Of a stretch of DNA of 64,000 nt, positions 30,237 through 40,170 are shown in pieces (position 1 is the stretch's first letter; each line of letters opens with the position of its first letter). The notes under the pieces were generated by a model. The model was not told where the DNA came from, did not search any database, and saw nothing but the letters and a program-made list of their open reading frames with translations. The position numbers were made by a program, and so were the translations under genes. This DNA is from an uncultured Hyphomicrobiales bacterium (GTDB taxonomy: Bacteria; Pseudomonadota; Alphaproteobacteria; Rhizobiales; Devosiaceae), in the NCBI GenBank assembly GCA_903828145.1, contig CAIKKY010000029.1, positions 122,267 to 186,266 of the forward strand, read 5' to 3'.

Positions 30237-32006
30237 ATGGCGGAACAGATGACCGGCGCGGAAATGGTGATCCGGGCGCTGACGGACCAGGGGGTCGAGC
30301 ATATCTTCGGCTATCCCGGCGGGGCGGCGCTGCCGATCTATGATGCGATGTTCCAGCAGGACAAGCTGCAGCATATTCTGGTGCGGCACGAGCAGGGCGC
30401 GACCCATATGGCCGAGGGCTACGCGCGCTCGACCGGCAAGGTTGGCGTGGTGCTGGTGACCTCGGGCCCGGGCGCGACCAATGCCGTGACCGGCCTGACC
30501 GATGCGCTGCTCGACTCCATCCCCCTCGTCTGCATTACCGCCCAGGTGCCGACCTCGCTCATCGGATCGGATGCCTTCCAGGAATGCGATACGGTGGGCA
30601 TTACCCGCAGCTGTACGAAACATAATTATCTCGTGAAATCGGTCGCCGATCTGCCGCGCGTCCTGCATGAGGCCTTCCATATCGCCCGCTCGGGTCGCCC
30701 CGGCCCGGTGCTGGTTGATATTCCGAAGGACGTGCAGTTTGCGCTCGGCACCTATCTGGGGGCTGATGAGATTGGCGCGAGCCGCCATAAATCCTACCGC
30801 CCGCCCTCATCGGGCGATGCGGGCGCCATTGCGCAGGCCGTCGAGCTGATGCTGAAGGCGGAACGTCCGATCTTCTACACCGGCGGCGGGGTGATCAATT
30901 CGGGGCCGGACGCTTCGGAAAAGCTGCGCGAACTCGCTGATCTCACCGGCTTTCCGGTGACCTCGACGCTGATGGGCCTCGGGGCGTTCCCCGGTTCGAA
31001 CCCGCAGTGGATGGGCATGCTGGGCATGCACGGCACCTACGAAGCCAATATGGCGATGCATGACTGCGATCTGATGATCTGCATCGGCGCCCGCTTTGAT
31101 GATCGGATCACCGGACGGATCGATGCGTTTTCGCCCGATTCCGTGAAAATCCACGTCGATATCGACCCCTCGTCGGTGGGCAAGAACGTGCGCGTCGATC
31201 TGCCGATCATCGGCGATTGCGGGCTGGTGCTCGAAGAGATGATCCGGTTGTGGCGCACGCGCACCAACCAGCCCCGCACCGAGGCCATCAAGCCGTGGTG
31301 GGATGAGATCGGCTCGTGGCGCGCGCGCAATTCGCTTGGCTACCGCAATTCCGACACCACCATCAAACCGCAGTTTGCGGTGCAGCGGCTCCATGCGGCG
31401 ACCAAGGGGCATGATGTCTACATCACCACCGAAGTCGGCCAGCACCAGATGTGGGCGGCGCAGCATTTCCCGTTTGAGATGCCCAACCGCTGGATGACCT
31501 CGGGCGGGCTCGGCACCATGGGCTATGGCCTGCCGGCCGCGGTGGGCGTGCAGGTGGCGCACCCGGATGCGCTGGTGATCGATATCGCCGGTGAGGCCAG
31601 CGTGCAGATGACCATGCAGGAGCTGTCGACGGCGATCCAGTACCGGCTGCCGATCAAGGTGTTCATCCTCAATAACGAGCGCATGGGCATGGTGCGGCAG
31701 TGGCAGGATCTGCTGCATGGGGGGCGCTATGCGCATTCCTATTCGGAAAGCCTGCCGGATTTCGTCAAGCTGGCCGAGGCCTATGGCGCCAAGGGCATCC
31801 GCTGTTCGGACCCGAAGCTGCTTGATGCCGCGATTGCGGAGATGATCGCTTACGACGGCCCGGTGCTGTTTGATTGTCTCGTGGAAAAGCACGAAAACTG
31901 CCTGCCGATGATCCCATCGGGCAAGCCGCACAATGAAATGATCCTGCCCGATTTCGCTGAGGATATCGGGGCTGTGATCGACGAGAAGGGGCGCCAGCTG
32001 GTCTGA
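30237..32006 (+). CDS. ilvB: Acetolactate synthase large (catalytic) subunit
   Basis: This ThDP enzyme makes acetolactate or acetohydroxybutyrate, the first common step of Val, Leu and Ile synthesis. The catalytic Glu is in GYPGGAALPIYDAM with downstream RHEQGATHMAEGYAR. The ThDP-Mg motif begins DIAGEASVQMTMQEL and ends VFILNNERMG. The usual Asp of the GD[GA] motif is Glu here, which may be normal in this lineage. The ATG at 30237 follows an AGGAG site. An upstream in-frame start at 30147 would overlap the leader. Length is 589 residues. ilvN follows 21 bases later. Confidence 0.96.
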   Translation: MAEQMTGAEMVIRALTDQGVEHIFGYPGGAALPIYDAMFQQDKLQHILVRHEQGATHMAEGYARSTGKVGVVLVTSGPGATNAVTGLTDALLDSIPLVCITAQVPTSLIGSDAFQECDTVGITRSCTKHNYLVKSVADLPRVLHEAFHIARSGRPGPVLVDIPKDVQFALGTYLGADEIGASRHKSYRPPSSGDAGAIAQAVELMLKAERPIFYTGGGVINSGPDASEKLRELADLTGFPVTSTLMGLGAFPGSNPQWMGMLGMHGTYEANMAMHDCDLMICIGARFDDRITGRIDAFSPDSVKIHVDIDPSSVGKNVRVDLPIIGDCGLVLEEMIRLWRTRTNQPRTEAIKPWWDEIGSWRARNSLGYRNSDTTIKPQFAVQRLHAATKGHDVYITTEVGQHQMWAAQHFPFEMPNRWMTSGGLGTMGYGLPAAVGVQVAHPDALVIDIAGEASVQMTMQELSTAIQYRLPIKVFILNNERMGMVRQWQDLLHGGRYAHSYSESLPDFVKLAEAYGAKGIRCSDPKLLDAAIAEMIAYDGPVLFDCLVEKHENCLPMIPSGKPHNEMILPDFAEDIGAVIDEKGRQLV

Positions 32007-32027
32007 CCGGCGGCGGAGTGAACACTG

Positions 32028-32582
32028 ATGACCACCCATCTGAAGCCCCAGGGCAGCGCCTATTTCATGGCGCAGGAAACCCAGAAGCCGGAGCGCCACA
32101 CGCTGTCGGTGCTGGTTGATAACGAGCCGGGCATTCTGGCCCGCGTCGTCGGCCTGTTTTCGGCGCGCGGCTATAATATCGACAGTCTCACCGTATCGGA
32201 GACCGAGCACGACAAGGGCCTGAGCCGCATCACCGTCGTGACCGTTGCCACGCCCAAGGTGCTCATCCAGATCAAGGCGCAGCTTGAGCGGCTGGTGCCG
32301 GTGCACCGGGTGCATGATCTGACTGCCGAAGGCAAAGTGCTGGAGCGCGAACTGGCGCTGGTCAAGGTCGCCGGCGAGGGCGAACATCGCGTCGAGACGC
32401 TGCGGCTGGCCGATGCGTTCCGCGCGCAGGTGGTGGATGCCACCACCGAAAGCTTCGTGTTCGAGGTGACCGGCAAGCCGTCGAAAATCGACAGCTTCAT
32501 CGCGCTCATGGTGCCGCTCGGGCTTGTGGAAGTGGTGCGTACCGGATTGGCCGCGATATCGCGCGGGCCCGAAGGCATGTAA
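32028..32582 (+). CDS. ilvN: Acetolactate synthase small (regulatory) subunit
   Basis: The regulatory subunit carries an N-terminal ACT domain (HTLSVLVDNEPGILARVVGL, then SARGYNIDSLTVSETEHDKG) that binds valine for feedback inhibition. A C-terminal domain contains VVDATTESFVFEVTGKPSKI. Length is 184 residues, typical of IlvN/IlvH. It is the second gene of the attenuated ilvBN operon and is closed by a terminator. Confidence 0.96.
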   Translation: MTTHLKPQGSAYFMAQETQKPERHTLSVLVDNEPGILARVVGLFSARGYNIDSLTVSETEHDKGLSRITVVTVATPKVLIQIKAQLERLVPVHRVHDLTAEGKVLERELALVKVAGEGEHRVETLRLADAFRAQVVDATTESFVFEVTGKPSKIDSFIALMVPLGLVEVVRTGLAAISRGPEGM

Positions 32583-32588
32583 GGGAGC

Positions 32589-32620
32589 GGGGTCGGTGCG
32601 AACCGGCCCCCTGTTTTTAG
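32589..32620 (+). terminator. Terminator of ilvBN
   Basis: GGGGTCGG (32589-32596) and CCGGCCCC (32603-32610) pair over eight positions with one G-T, followed by CTGTTTTTA. Confidence 0.75.
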
Positions 32621-32635
32621 GTCGGATCACACGTC

Positions 32636-33526
32636 ATGCCCCTGTCAAACCACCCGTTGCGCGGGCCGCTCTATATGGCCATCGCGACACTGAGCTTTGT
32701 CATCAACGACACGTTCATGAAGCTCGCGACCGATGGTTTGCCGCCCTTTGAAGTGCTGATGCTGCGCGGCGTAGCGGCCTCCTTATGGTGCTTTCCCATG
32801 GTGATCCTCATGGGGCTTGGGCCCCAGCTCAAGCTGATGTTCCACCCGCGCATCGTGGTGCGGAATCTGGGCGAGCTGGGCGCGGTGCTGTTTTACGTTG
32901 TGGCCCTAGCCAATCTGCCGATTGCCGATACGATTGCGCTGGCGCAGATGACGCCGCTGCTCGTCATTCTCGGCGCGGCCATTATCTGGCGCGAACCGGT
33001 TGGTGCTTTGCGTTGGGCGTTGATCGGGCTTGGCTTTATTGGCGCGCTGATGGTGGCGCAGCCGAGCGTCAACGGGATTTCGGTGTTTTCGGCCATGGCG
33101 CTGATGAGCGCCGTGATGACCTCGATCCGCGATATGGTGAGCCGCACCGTGCCTCCGCAGATCCCCGGCATGATCGTAGCCGCTTCAGCGATTGTCATCG
33201 TTTTTCTGGGCGCGAGTGTCGCGCATGGGATCAGCGAACGTTTCGTGGTGCCAGAGCCCCGCCATATCCTCTATCTCCTGGGGTCAGGCCTGTTTCTGAT
33301 TGGTGGGCACTTCTTCATCTTCACGACCTACCGCGTTGGTCCGGCCGCGCTGGTGGCACCCTTCATGTACCTCTTCAGTTTCTGGGCGGTGATTTCGGGC
33401 ATTGTGGTGTTCTGGCAATTCCCCAATGCGCTGGCGCTCGCGGGCATGCTGGTGGTGGTGGGCAGCGGGCTCGCCGTGGCGCGGCTGCACCGACCGGATA
33501 AAGTCGCTGAAGTTCCAATAGCTTAA
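32636..33526 (+). CDS. DMT-superfamily (EamA) transporter
   Basis: Ten hydrophobic segments in two EamA repeats are visible, for example LYMAIATLSFVINDTFMKLA and LAQMTPLLVILGAAIIWREP at the end of the first half. Length is 296 residues. Proteins like this are often annotated as S-adenosylmethionine or amino-acid-related exporters, but the substrate cannot be read here. It lies behind the ilvBN terminator and begins 54 bases after ilvN. Confidence 0.87.
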   Translation: MPLSNHPLRGPLYMAIATLSFVINDTFMKLATDGLPPFEVLMLRGVAASLWCFPMVILMGLGPQLKLMFHPRIVVRNLGELGAVLFYVVALANLPIADTIALAQMTPLLVILGAAIIWREPVGALRWALIGLGFIGALMVAQPSVNGISVFSAMALMSAVMTSIRDMVSRTVPPQIPGMIVAASAIVIVFLGASVAHGISERFVVPEPRHILYLLGSGLFLIGGHFFIFTTYRVGPAALVAPFMYLFSFWAVISGIVVFWQFPNALALAGMLVVVGSGLAVARLHRPDKVAEVPIA

Positions 33527-33588
33527 CGATTTATATACGTATTTATACTTAGATCTTGATCACCGTTTCCAAGGTCAAGATTTTCATC

Positions 33589-35691
33589 ATGAATTTACAG
33601 TCGATTCGTGGCCGTCTGACCCTGGTTGTACTGCTCTCGCTGCTGCCGGTTGTGCTCCTCGGCACGCTTTTTTTAATGCAGGTCAGCAAGGACATCGTGT
33701 TCGCGCAGAAGGAAATGGACGGCACCGCCTATCTTGCGGCGGTGCGGCCCGATCTGGCTTTGGCCCTGATCGGGCAGGACCAGCCAGCAGATACGGCGCT
33801 CGGCGAGGCCGCAGCGGCCCATGATGTGGCTTTGGGCACGTCGAGCGTGTCGACCGCCTATGCCGCCACCCGGCAGGCCCCCTATGGTGCCGCGTACTGG
33901 GCGGCCGCCGCCGCGCTGATCTCGAAGGTCGGCGACGGATCGAACCTGATCCTCGATCCTGATCTCGACAGCTACTATTTGATGGATATGACGGTGGCAA
34001 AGACCCTGGCGGTGCTGAGCGCCGCGTGGAGCCTTGCCGATAAGGCGGCTGGCCTGTCGGTCGTCTCCTATCCCGAGACCAAGGCTCTCGCCGATTTCAT
34101 TGCCGCGTTAGCGGTGTACGACAATGCACGGAGCGGTATGGTCAGTTCCTATACGTCAGCGCTCGCAGGAAACGCCCGGATCGAGGTGTCCAGCGCGCTC
34201 GATGCCCAGGTCGCCGCCTTCGATGCCGCGGCCGCGTCGCTTTCGGACTGGCACCAGAAACTGCTGGCGGCGAACGGCATGATCAAGCGCGCCGAAGCCC
34301 TGCCGCCCGTGCAAGAGGCGACGGCGGCGCTCGCCAAACAGACCGATGCGCTTTATGGCGCGACGCTCAAAAAGCTGGATGAGCTGCTGGAGGCCCGGAT
34401 CGGGCGTCTGCAGGTCTGGCTTGTAACCATGATGGGCATCTCGATTGGGCTGGTGCTGCTGGTGATCGGGGCGTCTGTGCTGTTGGCCCGCGGCATTCTC
34501 AAGCAGGTGGCGCGGTTTGGCAGCGATGTCCGCGCCATGGCTGATGATCGGTCGATTCTGACCTTCGCGCAGGCCACGGCGCGCGATGAAGTTGGGGAGA
34601 TCGCGCGGGCGGTGCATTACCTCCGCGAGAAGACAATCGAGGCCATTACCGAAGCCGAGCAGACGCGGGCCGACGAACAGGCCCGGGCGGCCGAAGCCCA
34701 GACGGCTGCCGGGCGCGAGCGCGAAAGCCATTTGCGGGCGCAGGCCGCCGCCGCTGAGGCGCAGCGCGATATGATCGACATTCTGTCAGCCGCGCTCACG
34801 GCGCTGGCCGACGGGCAACTGGATTGCACCATCGACACCCCCTTCAGCGGGGAAATGGAAAATGTGCGCCAGGCCTTCAACCGCTCGGTCGGGCAGTTGG
34901 GCGAAGCGATGCACAAGGTGCGCGACAGCGTGCAGGGTTTCCGCGTCGCCACGGCAGAAATGCTGGCCGGGGCCAATGACCTGGCCAACCGCACCAATGG
35001 GCAGGCCCATTCGATTGAACAGACCACCGAAGCGGTCCGGCAATTGGCGCAGACAGTGCGCGACAGCGCGGATCTGTCGGCCAAAGCCCAGGAAGCGGGC
35101 GATTTCGTTGCCCGATCCGCTGAGGAAACCAGCCACACCATGGCCCAGACCCGCCTCGCCATGGAACAGATCGAGGGCTCGTCGGCGCGGATCGCCAATA
35201 TTGTCAGCCTGATCGACGATGTGGCGTTTCAGACCAACCTGCTGGCGCTCAATGCGTCGGTTGAAGCGGCGCGGGCCGGGGAGGCGGGCAAAGGCTTTGC
35301 GGTGGTGGCCATTGAGGTGCGCCGTCTTGCGCAGTCGGCGGCCACAGCCTCGGGGGAGGTCAAGGCGCTGATCGAAGAGGCGCGGCGACATGTCTCGTCG
35401 GGGGCAGGGCTTGTGGGCATGGTCACCGAGCGGCTCGACCGGATGCTCGAAAAGGCCATGAGCAATGGCGCGATGCTGCGCGAGGTAGCCGAGCGCGGGG
35501 CCGAGCAGGCGCGGACCATTACCCGCATCCGCGGCGCCATTGAAGACATGGAAGAAGCAACGCAGCAGAATGCGGCGCTGGTTGAACAGACCAACGCGGC
35601 CATTGCCAAGACCGATTACCAGTCAACCGACCTCGATCACCTGGTCGGGCAATTCGTGCTGGCCCGTCCGTCCGCCCGCTCGGCCGCCTAG
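33589..35691 (+). CDS. Methyl-accepting chemotaxis protein
   Basis: The chemoreceptor has a first membrane helix ([20 protein letters not shown]) followed by a large helical periplasmic sensor domain of about 250 residues. The sensor includes the motif [12 protein letters not shown] found in one family of helical receptor domains. A second membrane helix ([20 protein letters not shown]) and a HAMP domain follow. The signalling hairpin carries [20 protein letters not shown] and [19 protein letters not shown]. There is no C-terminal CheR-binding pentapeptide. I chose the ATG at 33589. An in-frame TTG at 33556 is possible. The upstream 60 bases are AT-rich and probably contain its promoter. Confidence 0.94.
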   Translation: MNLQSIRGRLTLVVLLSLLPVVLLGTLFLMQVSKDIVFAQKEMDGTAYLAAVRPDLALALIGQDQPADTALGEAAAAHDVALGTSSVSTAYAATRQAPYGAAYWAAAAALISKVGDGSNLILDPDLDSYYLMDMTVAKTLAVLSAAWSLADKAAGLSVVSYPETKALADFIAALAVYDNARSGMVSSYTSALAGNARIEVSSALDAQVAAFDAAAASLSDWHQKLLAANGMIKRAEALPPVQEATAALAKQTDALYGATLKKLDELLEARIGRLQVWLVTMMGISIGLVLLVIGASVLLARGILKQVARFGSDVRAMADDRSILTFAQATARDEVGEIARAVHYLREKTIEAITEAEQTRADEQARAAEAQTAAGRERESHLRAQAAAAEAQRDMIDILSAALTALADGQLDCTIDTPFSGEMENVRQAFNRSVGQLGEAMHKVRDSVQGFRVATAEMLAGANDLANRTNGQAHSIEQTTEAVRQLAQTVRDSADLSAKAQEAGDFVARSAEETSHTMAQTRLAMEQIEGSSARIANIVSLIDDVAFQTNLLALNASVEAARAGEAGKGFAVVAIEVRRLAQSAATASGEVKALIEEARRHVSSGAGLVGMVTERLDRMLEKAMSNGAMLREVAERGAEQARTITRIRGAIEDMEEATQQNAALVEQTNAAIAKTDYQSTDLDHLVGQFVLARPSARSAA

Positions 35692-35764
35692 GCGCGGCAT
35701 CACTTCACTTTGCGCGACCCGGTTTCGTCCTGTAGGGAGGAGGAAACCGCCGCCGGAGGGGCAC

Positions 35765-36496
35765 GTGACCGATCTGTCCGTCAATGTGAATGCCATTGCC
35801 ATGCTGAGGAACCGGCGCGATCTGCCCTGGCCCAGCGTGGTGGGCCTGTCGCGCCTGGCGCTCGATGCGGGTGCTCACGGCATTACCGTGCACCCGAGGC
35901 CCGATGAGCGCCATATCCGGGGCACGGACGTGACGGCGCTCATCGCCATGATCCGGACTGAATACCCGGGCCGGGAATTCAATATCGAAGGCTATCCCGA
36001 TGAGCGCTTTCTGCGGCTTGTCGAGGCGGCACGGCCTGACCAGGCCACTTTTGTGCCCGATGATCCGGCGCAGGCAACATCGGACCACGGCTTTGATGTC
36101 GCGGCGGCGCGGGCCCTGCTCGATCCGGCCATTGCCCGCATGAAGGCGATTGGCGTGCGGGTGTCGCTGTTCCTTGATGCTGATCCGGCACTGGCGCAGG
36201 CCGCCGCAGCGACCGGGGCGGAGCGCATTGAACTCTATACCGGCCCCTATGGCGGCGCGGTCGACGCGGCCACGCGGGCGCAACGCCTCGATGATCTGCG
36301 GCGCACGGCCGATGCAGCGCGGGCGGCGGGGCTTGGGGTGAATGCCGGCCATGACCTGACGCTCGAAAACCTGCCGGCGCTCAAGCAGGCCATTCCCGAT
36401 CTGAAGGAAGTCTCCATTGGGCATGCGCTCACGGCGGATGCGCTGGCCTTTGGCATGGCCGAGACGGTGCGCCGCTACCTTCGCGCGGCCAACTGA
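35765..36496 (+). CDS. pdxJ: Pyridoxine 5'-phosphate synthase PdxJ
   Basis: PdxJ closes the pyridine ring of vitamin B6 from 3-amino-2-oxopropyl phosphate and deoxyxylulose phosphate. The TIM barrel shows [15 protein letters not shown] at the start, [16 protein letters not shown] with catalytic His, [12 protein letters not shown] with catalytic Glu, and [13 protein letters not shown] with the second His. ISIGHAL-like [15 protein letters not shown] ends the barrel. The GTG start at 35765 is preferred. The frame is open further upstream but overlaps the chemoreceptor. Length is 243 residues. Confidence 0.96.
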   Translation: MTDLSVNVNAIAMLRNRRDLPWPSVVGLSRLALDAGAHGITVHPRPDERHIRGTDVTALIAMIRTEYPGREFNIEGYPDERFLRLVEAARPDQATFVPDDPAQATSDHGFDVAAARALLDPAIARMKAIGVRVSLFLDADPALAQAAAATGAERIELYTGPYGGAVDAATRAQRLDDLRRTADAARAAGLGVNAGHDLTLENLPALKQAIPDLKEVSIGHALTADALAFGMAETVRRYLRAAN

Positions 36497-36597
36497 GGCG
36501 ACAAGGGCCGGTCACCCGGCTGGGGAAGACCGGGGGAGCGGGGTTTTCGCCGCGTGGCCCAGCGCGTAGGACTGGGCGTTGCCTGTGGTGAGCCCCG

Positions 36598-36894
36598 ATG
36601 TCGGACCCGATCAACGAAGCGCTGCTGATCTACACCGGATTCGGGCAGTCGCCATTTCCCCGGGCGCGGACGCCCGGGCTGGTGGCCCGGTTTGGCGAAG
36701 AGGCGGCGCTGGTGCTCAAGGCGCGTATTGCGGCGTTGCTTGCCGAGCTGCGCGAGCCGGTTGAGCCGGCCCCAACGAAGAGCCGGAAAAGCGTGACCGA
36801 ACAGGCGCTTGCGGGTTTTGCGCCGCGCCACCCCGAACTCGATGAGCCCGCGCTCAAGGCCCTGGCCTGGACCTTCGCATTCGGCCTGCGCTGA
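36598..36894 (+). CDS. Hypothetical protein (98 residues)
   Basis: An ORF after pdxJ encodes a soluble, mostly helical protein starting MSDPINEALLIYTGFG and ending ALKALAWTFAFGLR. Codon use matches neighbouring genes (GC-rich third positions). No strong Shine-Dalgarno is visible before the ATG, and I do not recognise a family. It may be cotranscribed with pdxJ about 100 bases upstream. Confidence 0.6.
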   Translation: MSDPINEALLIYTGFGQSPFPRARTPGLVARFGEEAALVLKARIAALLAELREPVEPAPTKSRKSVTEQALAGFAPRHPELDEPALKALAWTFAFGLR

Positions 36895-37129
36895 TTGTTC
36901 TCTTTTAGTGAACAGAGCTTCTTCCCGCGACAGCCGATGGCCTGAACGGGGTCTGGTTGGCGATCAATAGCTTATGAAGATCATGGGCTTATTCATTTTT
37001 ACCCGATGCTGGTGGTTTGAATAGCTCGCGGTTTTGGAGCTTTCCCCCGGGGCTGGTCGACTGGACATTCGGCCGTTGCGAGCCTATCTGAACGCTCGAC
37101 AGTTCAGATTATCTACAGGAGACAAAACA
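36895..37129. other. Intergenic region upstream of the FMN reductase
   Basis: No gene is seen here. It contains an AT-rich stretch near 36960-37020 and an interrupted repeat TGTTC-N9-GAACA near 36895-36914. A perfect palindrome at 37086-37109 is listed separately. Confidence 0.6.
37086..37109. promoter_or_regulatory. Operator-like palindrome before the FMN reductase
   Basis: ATCTGAAC (37086-37093) and GTTCAGAT (37102-37109) are exact inverted repeats with an eight-base spacer, ending about 20 bases before the ATG. The size and symmetry suit a dimeric repressor site in the 5' untranslated region. Confidence 0.55.
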
Positions 37130-37735
37130 ATGACTGATAAACTCAAGATTGGTGTGATTATCGGCTCGACCCGCCCGACCCGTTTTGGCGACAAGCCGGC
37201 ACATTGGATTGCCGAGCATGCCAAGGCGCGTGCCGATTTCGACGTGGAGATCATCGATCTCGCCGATTACGATCTGCCGCTGTTCGACGCGCCCGCGTCC
37301 GACCTGTGGATGCCGACCCCGAATGCGCATGCCGCCCGCTGGCAGGCCAAGCTGAATGAATTCGACGGCTACATCATTGTTGTGGCCGAATATAACCGCT
37401 CGATCAGCGGCGCCCTGAAGAACGCGCTTGATTGGGCCTACAAGCCCTTCATCAAGAAGGCCGTTGGCTATGTGGCCTATGGCTCGGTGGGCGGCGCGCG
37501 CGCTGTGGAACACCTGCGCGGCATCATGAATGAACTGCAGGCGGTCTCGGTGCGTCATGCCGTGCATATCGGCGGCAGCGACTTCTTCCCGCTCATGATG
37601 GGTCAGGTGAAGTGGGATGACGTGAAGTCGAAGTTCGATGGCTACGCTCCCGAAATGCTGGAAAATCTCAGCTGGTGGACCAAGGCGACCAAGGTCGCCC
37701 GCGCTGCCGATGCGGCCGCAACCAAAGCCGCCTGA
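37130..37735 (+). CDS. NADPH-dependent FMN reductase (flavodoxin-like)
   Basis: The flavodoxin-fold protein has the FMN phosphate loop IIGSTRPTRFGDKPAHW (about residues 9-25) and the conserved EYNRSISGALKNALDW that contacts the flavin ring and forms the dimer surface. Members reduce FMN, quinones or azo dyes with NADPH. The ATG at 37130 has an AGGAG site nine bases upstream. The frame is open further upstream without such a site. Length is 201 residues. It is preceded by a long palindrome and followed by a terminator, so it is a single-gene, probably inducible unit. Confidence 0.92.
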   Translation: MTDKLKIGVIIGSTRPTRFGDKPAHWIAEHAKARADFDVEIIDLADYDLPLFDAPASDLWMPTPNAHAARWQAKLNEFDGYIIVVAEYNRSISGALKNALDWAYKPFIKKAVGYVAYGSVGGARAVEHLRGIMNELQAVSVRHAVHIGGSDFFPLMMGQVKWDDVKSKFDGYAPEMLENLSWWTKATKVARAADAAATKAA

Positions 37736-37761
37736 TCGCACGTTCAGGTGAAAACCGGTTT

Positions 37762-37792
37762 GGGGGTGGCGCTCGCCGCCCCCTTTCTTTTG
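37762..37792 (+). terminator. Terminator after the FMN reductase
   Basis: GGGGGTGGC (37762-37770) and GCCGCCCCC (37775-37783) form nine pairs with one G-T and a four-base loop, followed by TTTCTTTT. Confidence 0.85.
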
Positions 37793-37875
37793 CCGCACCC
37801 TCGCTTTTGCCGTTGAGGTCCGGCGCTGCCGGGTGTAGACACCCGCCACCCCAATGACTGGGTGAGCGAAGGCCA

Positions 37876-39786
37876 ATGACTGAGACCGCTTCGTCCGGCA
37901 CACATGCCGACGCTGGGGCGACCGGTAAAGCCGGCCACACCACACCTCACAAGTTTCCCCTCTTGATCATGAGTGCTCTCGGCGTCGTTTTTGGCGACAT
38001 CGGGACTAGCCCGCTTTATGCATTCCGCGAGGCACTGCACGCGGCAGGCGACCCCGGCGAGCTTGAGGTGCTGGGGCTGTTATCGCTCATCGTGTGGGCG
38101 CTGATGCTTGTCGTCACTGTCAAGTATGTGATGTTCGTGCTGCGCGCCGACAACAAGGGCGAAGGCGGCACGCTGAGCCTGATGACGCTCGCGACCAATG
38201 CCTTCGTCAAACGCCCGGCCTGGGTGATCGCGCTCGGGATCATCGGGGGATCGCTGTTTTTGGGCGATGCGATCATCACCCCGGCGATTTCGGTGCTGTC
38301 GGCGGTTGAGGGCATCGAGACTGTTGCCCCCAAGATGGCCCCTTGGGTTGTGCCGATGACGGTTGTGATCCTGCTCGTTCTGTTCACGGTGCAGCGCTAT
38401 GGCACCGCGCGCGTTTCAAGCGTGTTCGGGCCAATCATGGCGGTCTGGTTCGTGATTCTGGGCCTCATCGGCCTTGTGCACATCATGGATGCGCCGCAGG
38501 TGCTTATGGCGCTCAACCCCTATTACGGGGCGGCGTTTCTGGTGAGCCATGGCTCCATCGCCGTTCTGGTTCTGGGGGCGGTGTTCCTGTCGGTCACCGG
38601 GGCGGAAGCGCTCTATGTCGATCTCGGCCATTTTGGCCGCCGTCCCATCATCATGGCCTGGCTCGCGCTCGTCTTTCCGGCGCTGCTGCTCAATTATTTC
38701 GGGCAGGGCGCCTTTGTGCTGAGCCACGGCATGACCGACAACCCGTTCTTTGAAATGCAATGGGATTGGGCCCGCCTGCCGATGGTGGGCATGGCCACGA
38801 TTGCCACCGTGATTGCGAGCCAGGCGGTGATTACCGGCGCCTATTCGCTGGTGCGGCAGGCCATGCACCTTAACCTGCTGCCGCGCCTTGAAGTGCGCCA
38901 TACCTCCGAGGAAATGGCCGGACAGATCTACATGCCGCAGATCAATGGGCTGCTCCTCGTGGCCGTGCTGCTCCTCGTTATTGGGTTCCGCTCGTCCAGC
39001 GCGCTGAGTGCGGCATACGGCATTGCGGTGACCGGCGAAATGCTGGTGACCGTGGTGCTGCTGTTCATCGTGATGTGGCGGCTGTGGAAGTGGAACGTCT
39101 TCGCCTCGCTGGCGGTGATTGTGCCGCTGTTCATTATTGATGCGGGCTTTTTCATCGCCAATGCCGCAAAATTCCCGCAAGGGGGTTGGGTACCAGCCGT
39201 TGTGGCGGTGGTGCTGGCCTCGACCATGACGATCTGGATTGTCGGGCGGCGGCGGCTCGGGGAGAAGACGCGGCGTGATGAAGTGCCGCTCGAGTTCCTC
39301 GTTGAAAATCTCGCGAAGAAAAAGCCGACCACCGTGCCGGGCACGGCGGTGTTCCTCACCTCCGACATCGAGGGTGCGCCCACGGCACTGCTCCACTCGC
39401 TGAAGCACTACAAGGTGCTGCACGAGCACAATGTCATCCTCACCATCATGACGTCAGACCGGCCGCATGTGGCCGACGAGGACAAGATCAGGATCGATGC
39501 CTACAATGATCTGTTCTACCGGGTGGTGGTGACCTTCGGCTATATCGAGACACCGAACATCCCGAAGGCGCTGGCGCTGGCGCGAAAGCTCGGCTGGAAG
39601 TTCGACATCATGTCGACCTCATTCTTCCTGTCGCGGCGCTCGTTGAAATCATCGTCGAAAGCGGGGCTGCGGCTGCTGTTCGACCGGATTTTCATCCGGC
39701 TGGCGAAGAACGCGACCGATGCGACCGAATATTTCCACATTCCCACGGGCCGGGTGGTGGAAATCGGCACGCAGGTGATGATCTAG
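37876..39786 (+). CDS. kup: Kup-family potassium uptake protein
   Basis: Kup is a proton-coupled potassium importer of the inner membrane. The diagnostic first segment ALGVVFGDIGTSPLYAFREA is present (about residues 33-52). About twelve membrane helices follow, including GGSLFLGDAIITPAISVLSA and LLNYFGQGAFVLSH. The C-terminal 150 residues are soluble and end in a positively charged region. Length is 636 residues. The stop overlaps the convergent small exported protein gene by four bases. Confidence 0.97.
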   Translation: MTETASSGTHADAGATGKAGHTTPHKFPLLIMSALGVVFGDIGTSPLYAFREALHAAGDPGELEVLGLLSLIVWALMLVVTVKYVMFVLRADNKGEGGTLSLMTLATNAFVKRPAWVIALGIIGGSLFLGDAIITPAISVLSAVEGIETVAPKMAPWVVPMTVVILLVLFTVQRYGTARVSSVFGPIMAVWFVILGLIGLVHIMDAPQVLMALNPYYGAAFLVSHGSIAVLVLGAVFLSVTGAEALYVDLGHFGRRPIIMAWLALVFPALLLNYFGQGAFVLSHGMTDNPFFEMQWDWARLPMVGMATIATVIASQAVITGAYSLVRQAMHLNLLPRLEVRHTSEEMAGQIYMPQINGLLLVAVLLLVIGFRSSSALSAAYGIAVTGEMLVTVVLLFIVMWRLWKWNVFASLAVIVPLFIIDAGFFIANAAKFPQGGWVPAVVAVVLASTMTIWIVGRRRLGEKTRRDEVPLEFLVENLAKKKPTTVPGTAVFLTSDIEGAPTALLHSLKHYKVLHEHNVILTIMTSDRPHVADEDKIRIDAYNDLFYRVVVTFGYIETPNIPKALALARKLGWKFDIMSTSFFLSRRSLKSSSKAGLRLLFDRIFIRLAKNATDATEYFHIPTGRVVEIGTQVMI

Positions 39787-40169
39787 CGCGGCATATCCGG
39801 GCAGATAAAGGGCACCTGCGCCGCGCGAAAGCGCCGGGTCTCGACACCGGAGACGAGGGTGAGCGCGAGCGTCAGGTCGGCGCTCGTTACGGCTTTGACC
39901 TCGGCGGTAAGGCCCATGCCATCCTCATCCCAGGCAAAGTGGGTGGCATCGCGCGCCGTATAAGCCCTGAGGGAGTAGGTTTCGAAGCAGGAGTCAAACA
40001 GCAGCGTTCCATCGGGCAGGAGCACCAGCATGCTGCCGGGAAGAGCGCCGGGTTCGGTGGCAACCCACACCCGTCCGACGACGCCAGCGGTCAGCTCCGC
40101 GGCCTGAGTACAGGGGCTGAAGGCCACACCGAGGGCGAGGAGCGCCGTAACGAAGGCGCCGTGGCGCAT
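39783..40169 (-). CDS. Small exported protein, paralogue of the upstream gene
   Basis: A signal peptide (MRHGAFVTALLALGVAFSPC, with cleavage likely after TQAA) precedes about 100 mature residues predicted as beta strands. The mature part contains VGRVWVATEPG, LPDGTLLFDSC, WDEDGMGLTAEV and SADLTLALTLVSG. The same strand pattern occurs in the adjacent upstream gene, so they look like a tandem duplication. I do not recognise the family. A small beta-barrel fold, as in META or lipocalin-like domains, is possible. I chose the start at 40169 because it gives a clean signal peptide. Confidence 0.65.
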   Translation of the reverse strand: MRHGAFVTALLALGVAFSPCTQAAELTAGVVGRVWVATEPGALPGSMLVLLPDGTLLFDSCFETYSLRAYTARDATHFAWDEDGMGLTAEVKAVTSADLTLALTLVSGVETRRFRAAQVPFICPDMPR

Positions 40170-40170
40170 C

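Noticed and set aside
30807..32630. 607-codon open frame antisense to ilvBN
   Set aside because: Shadow of the well-supported ilvB and ilvN genes, with no ribosome site and no plausible protein.
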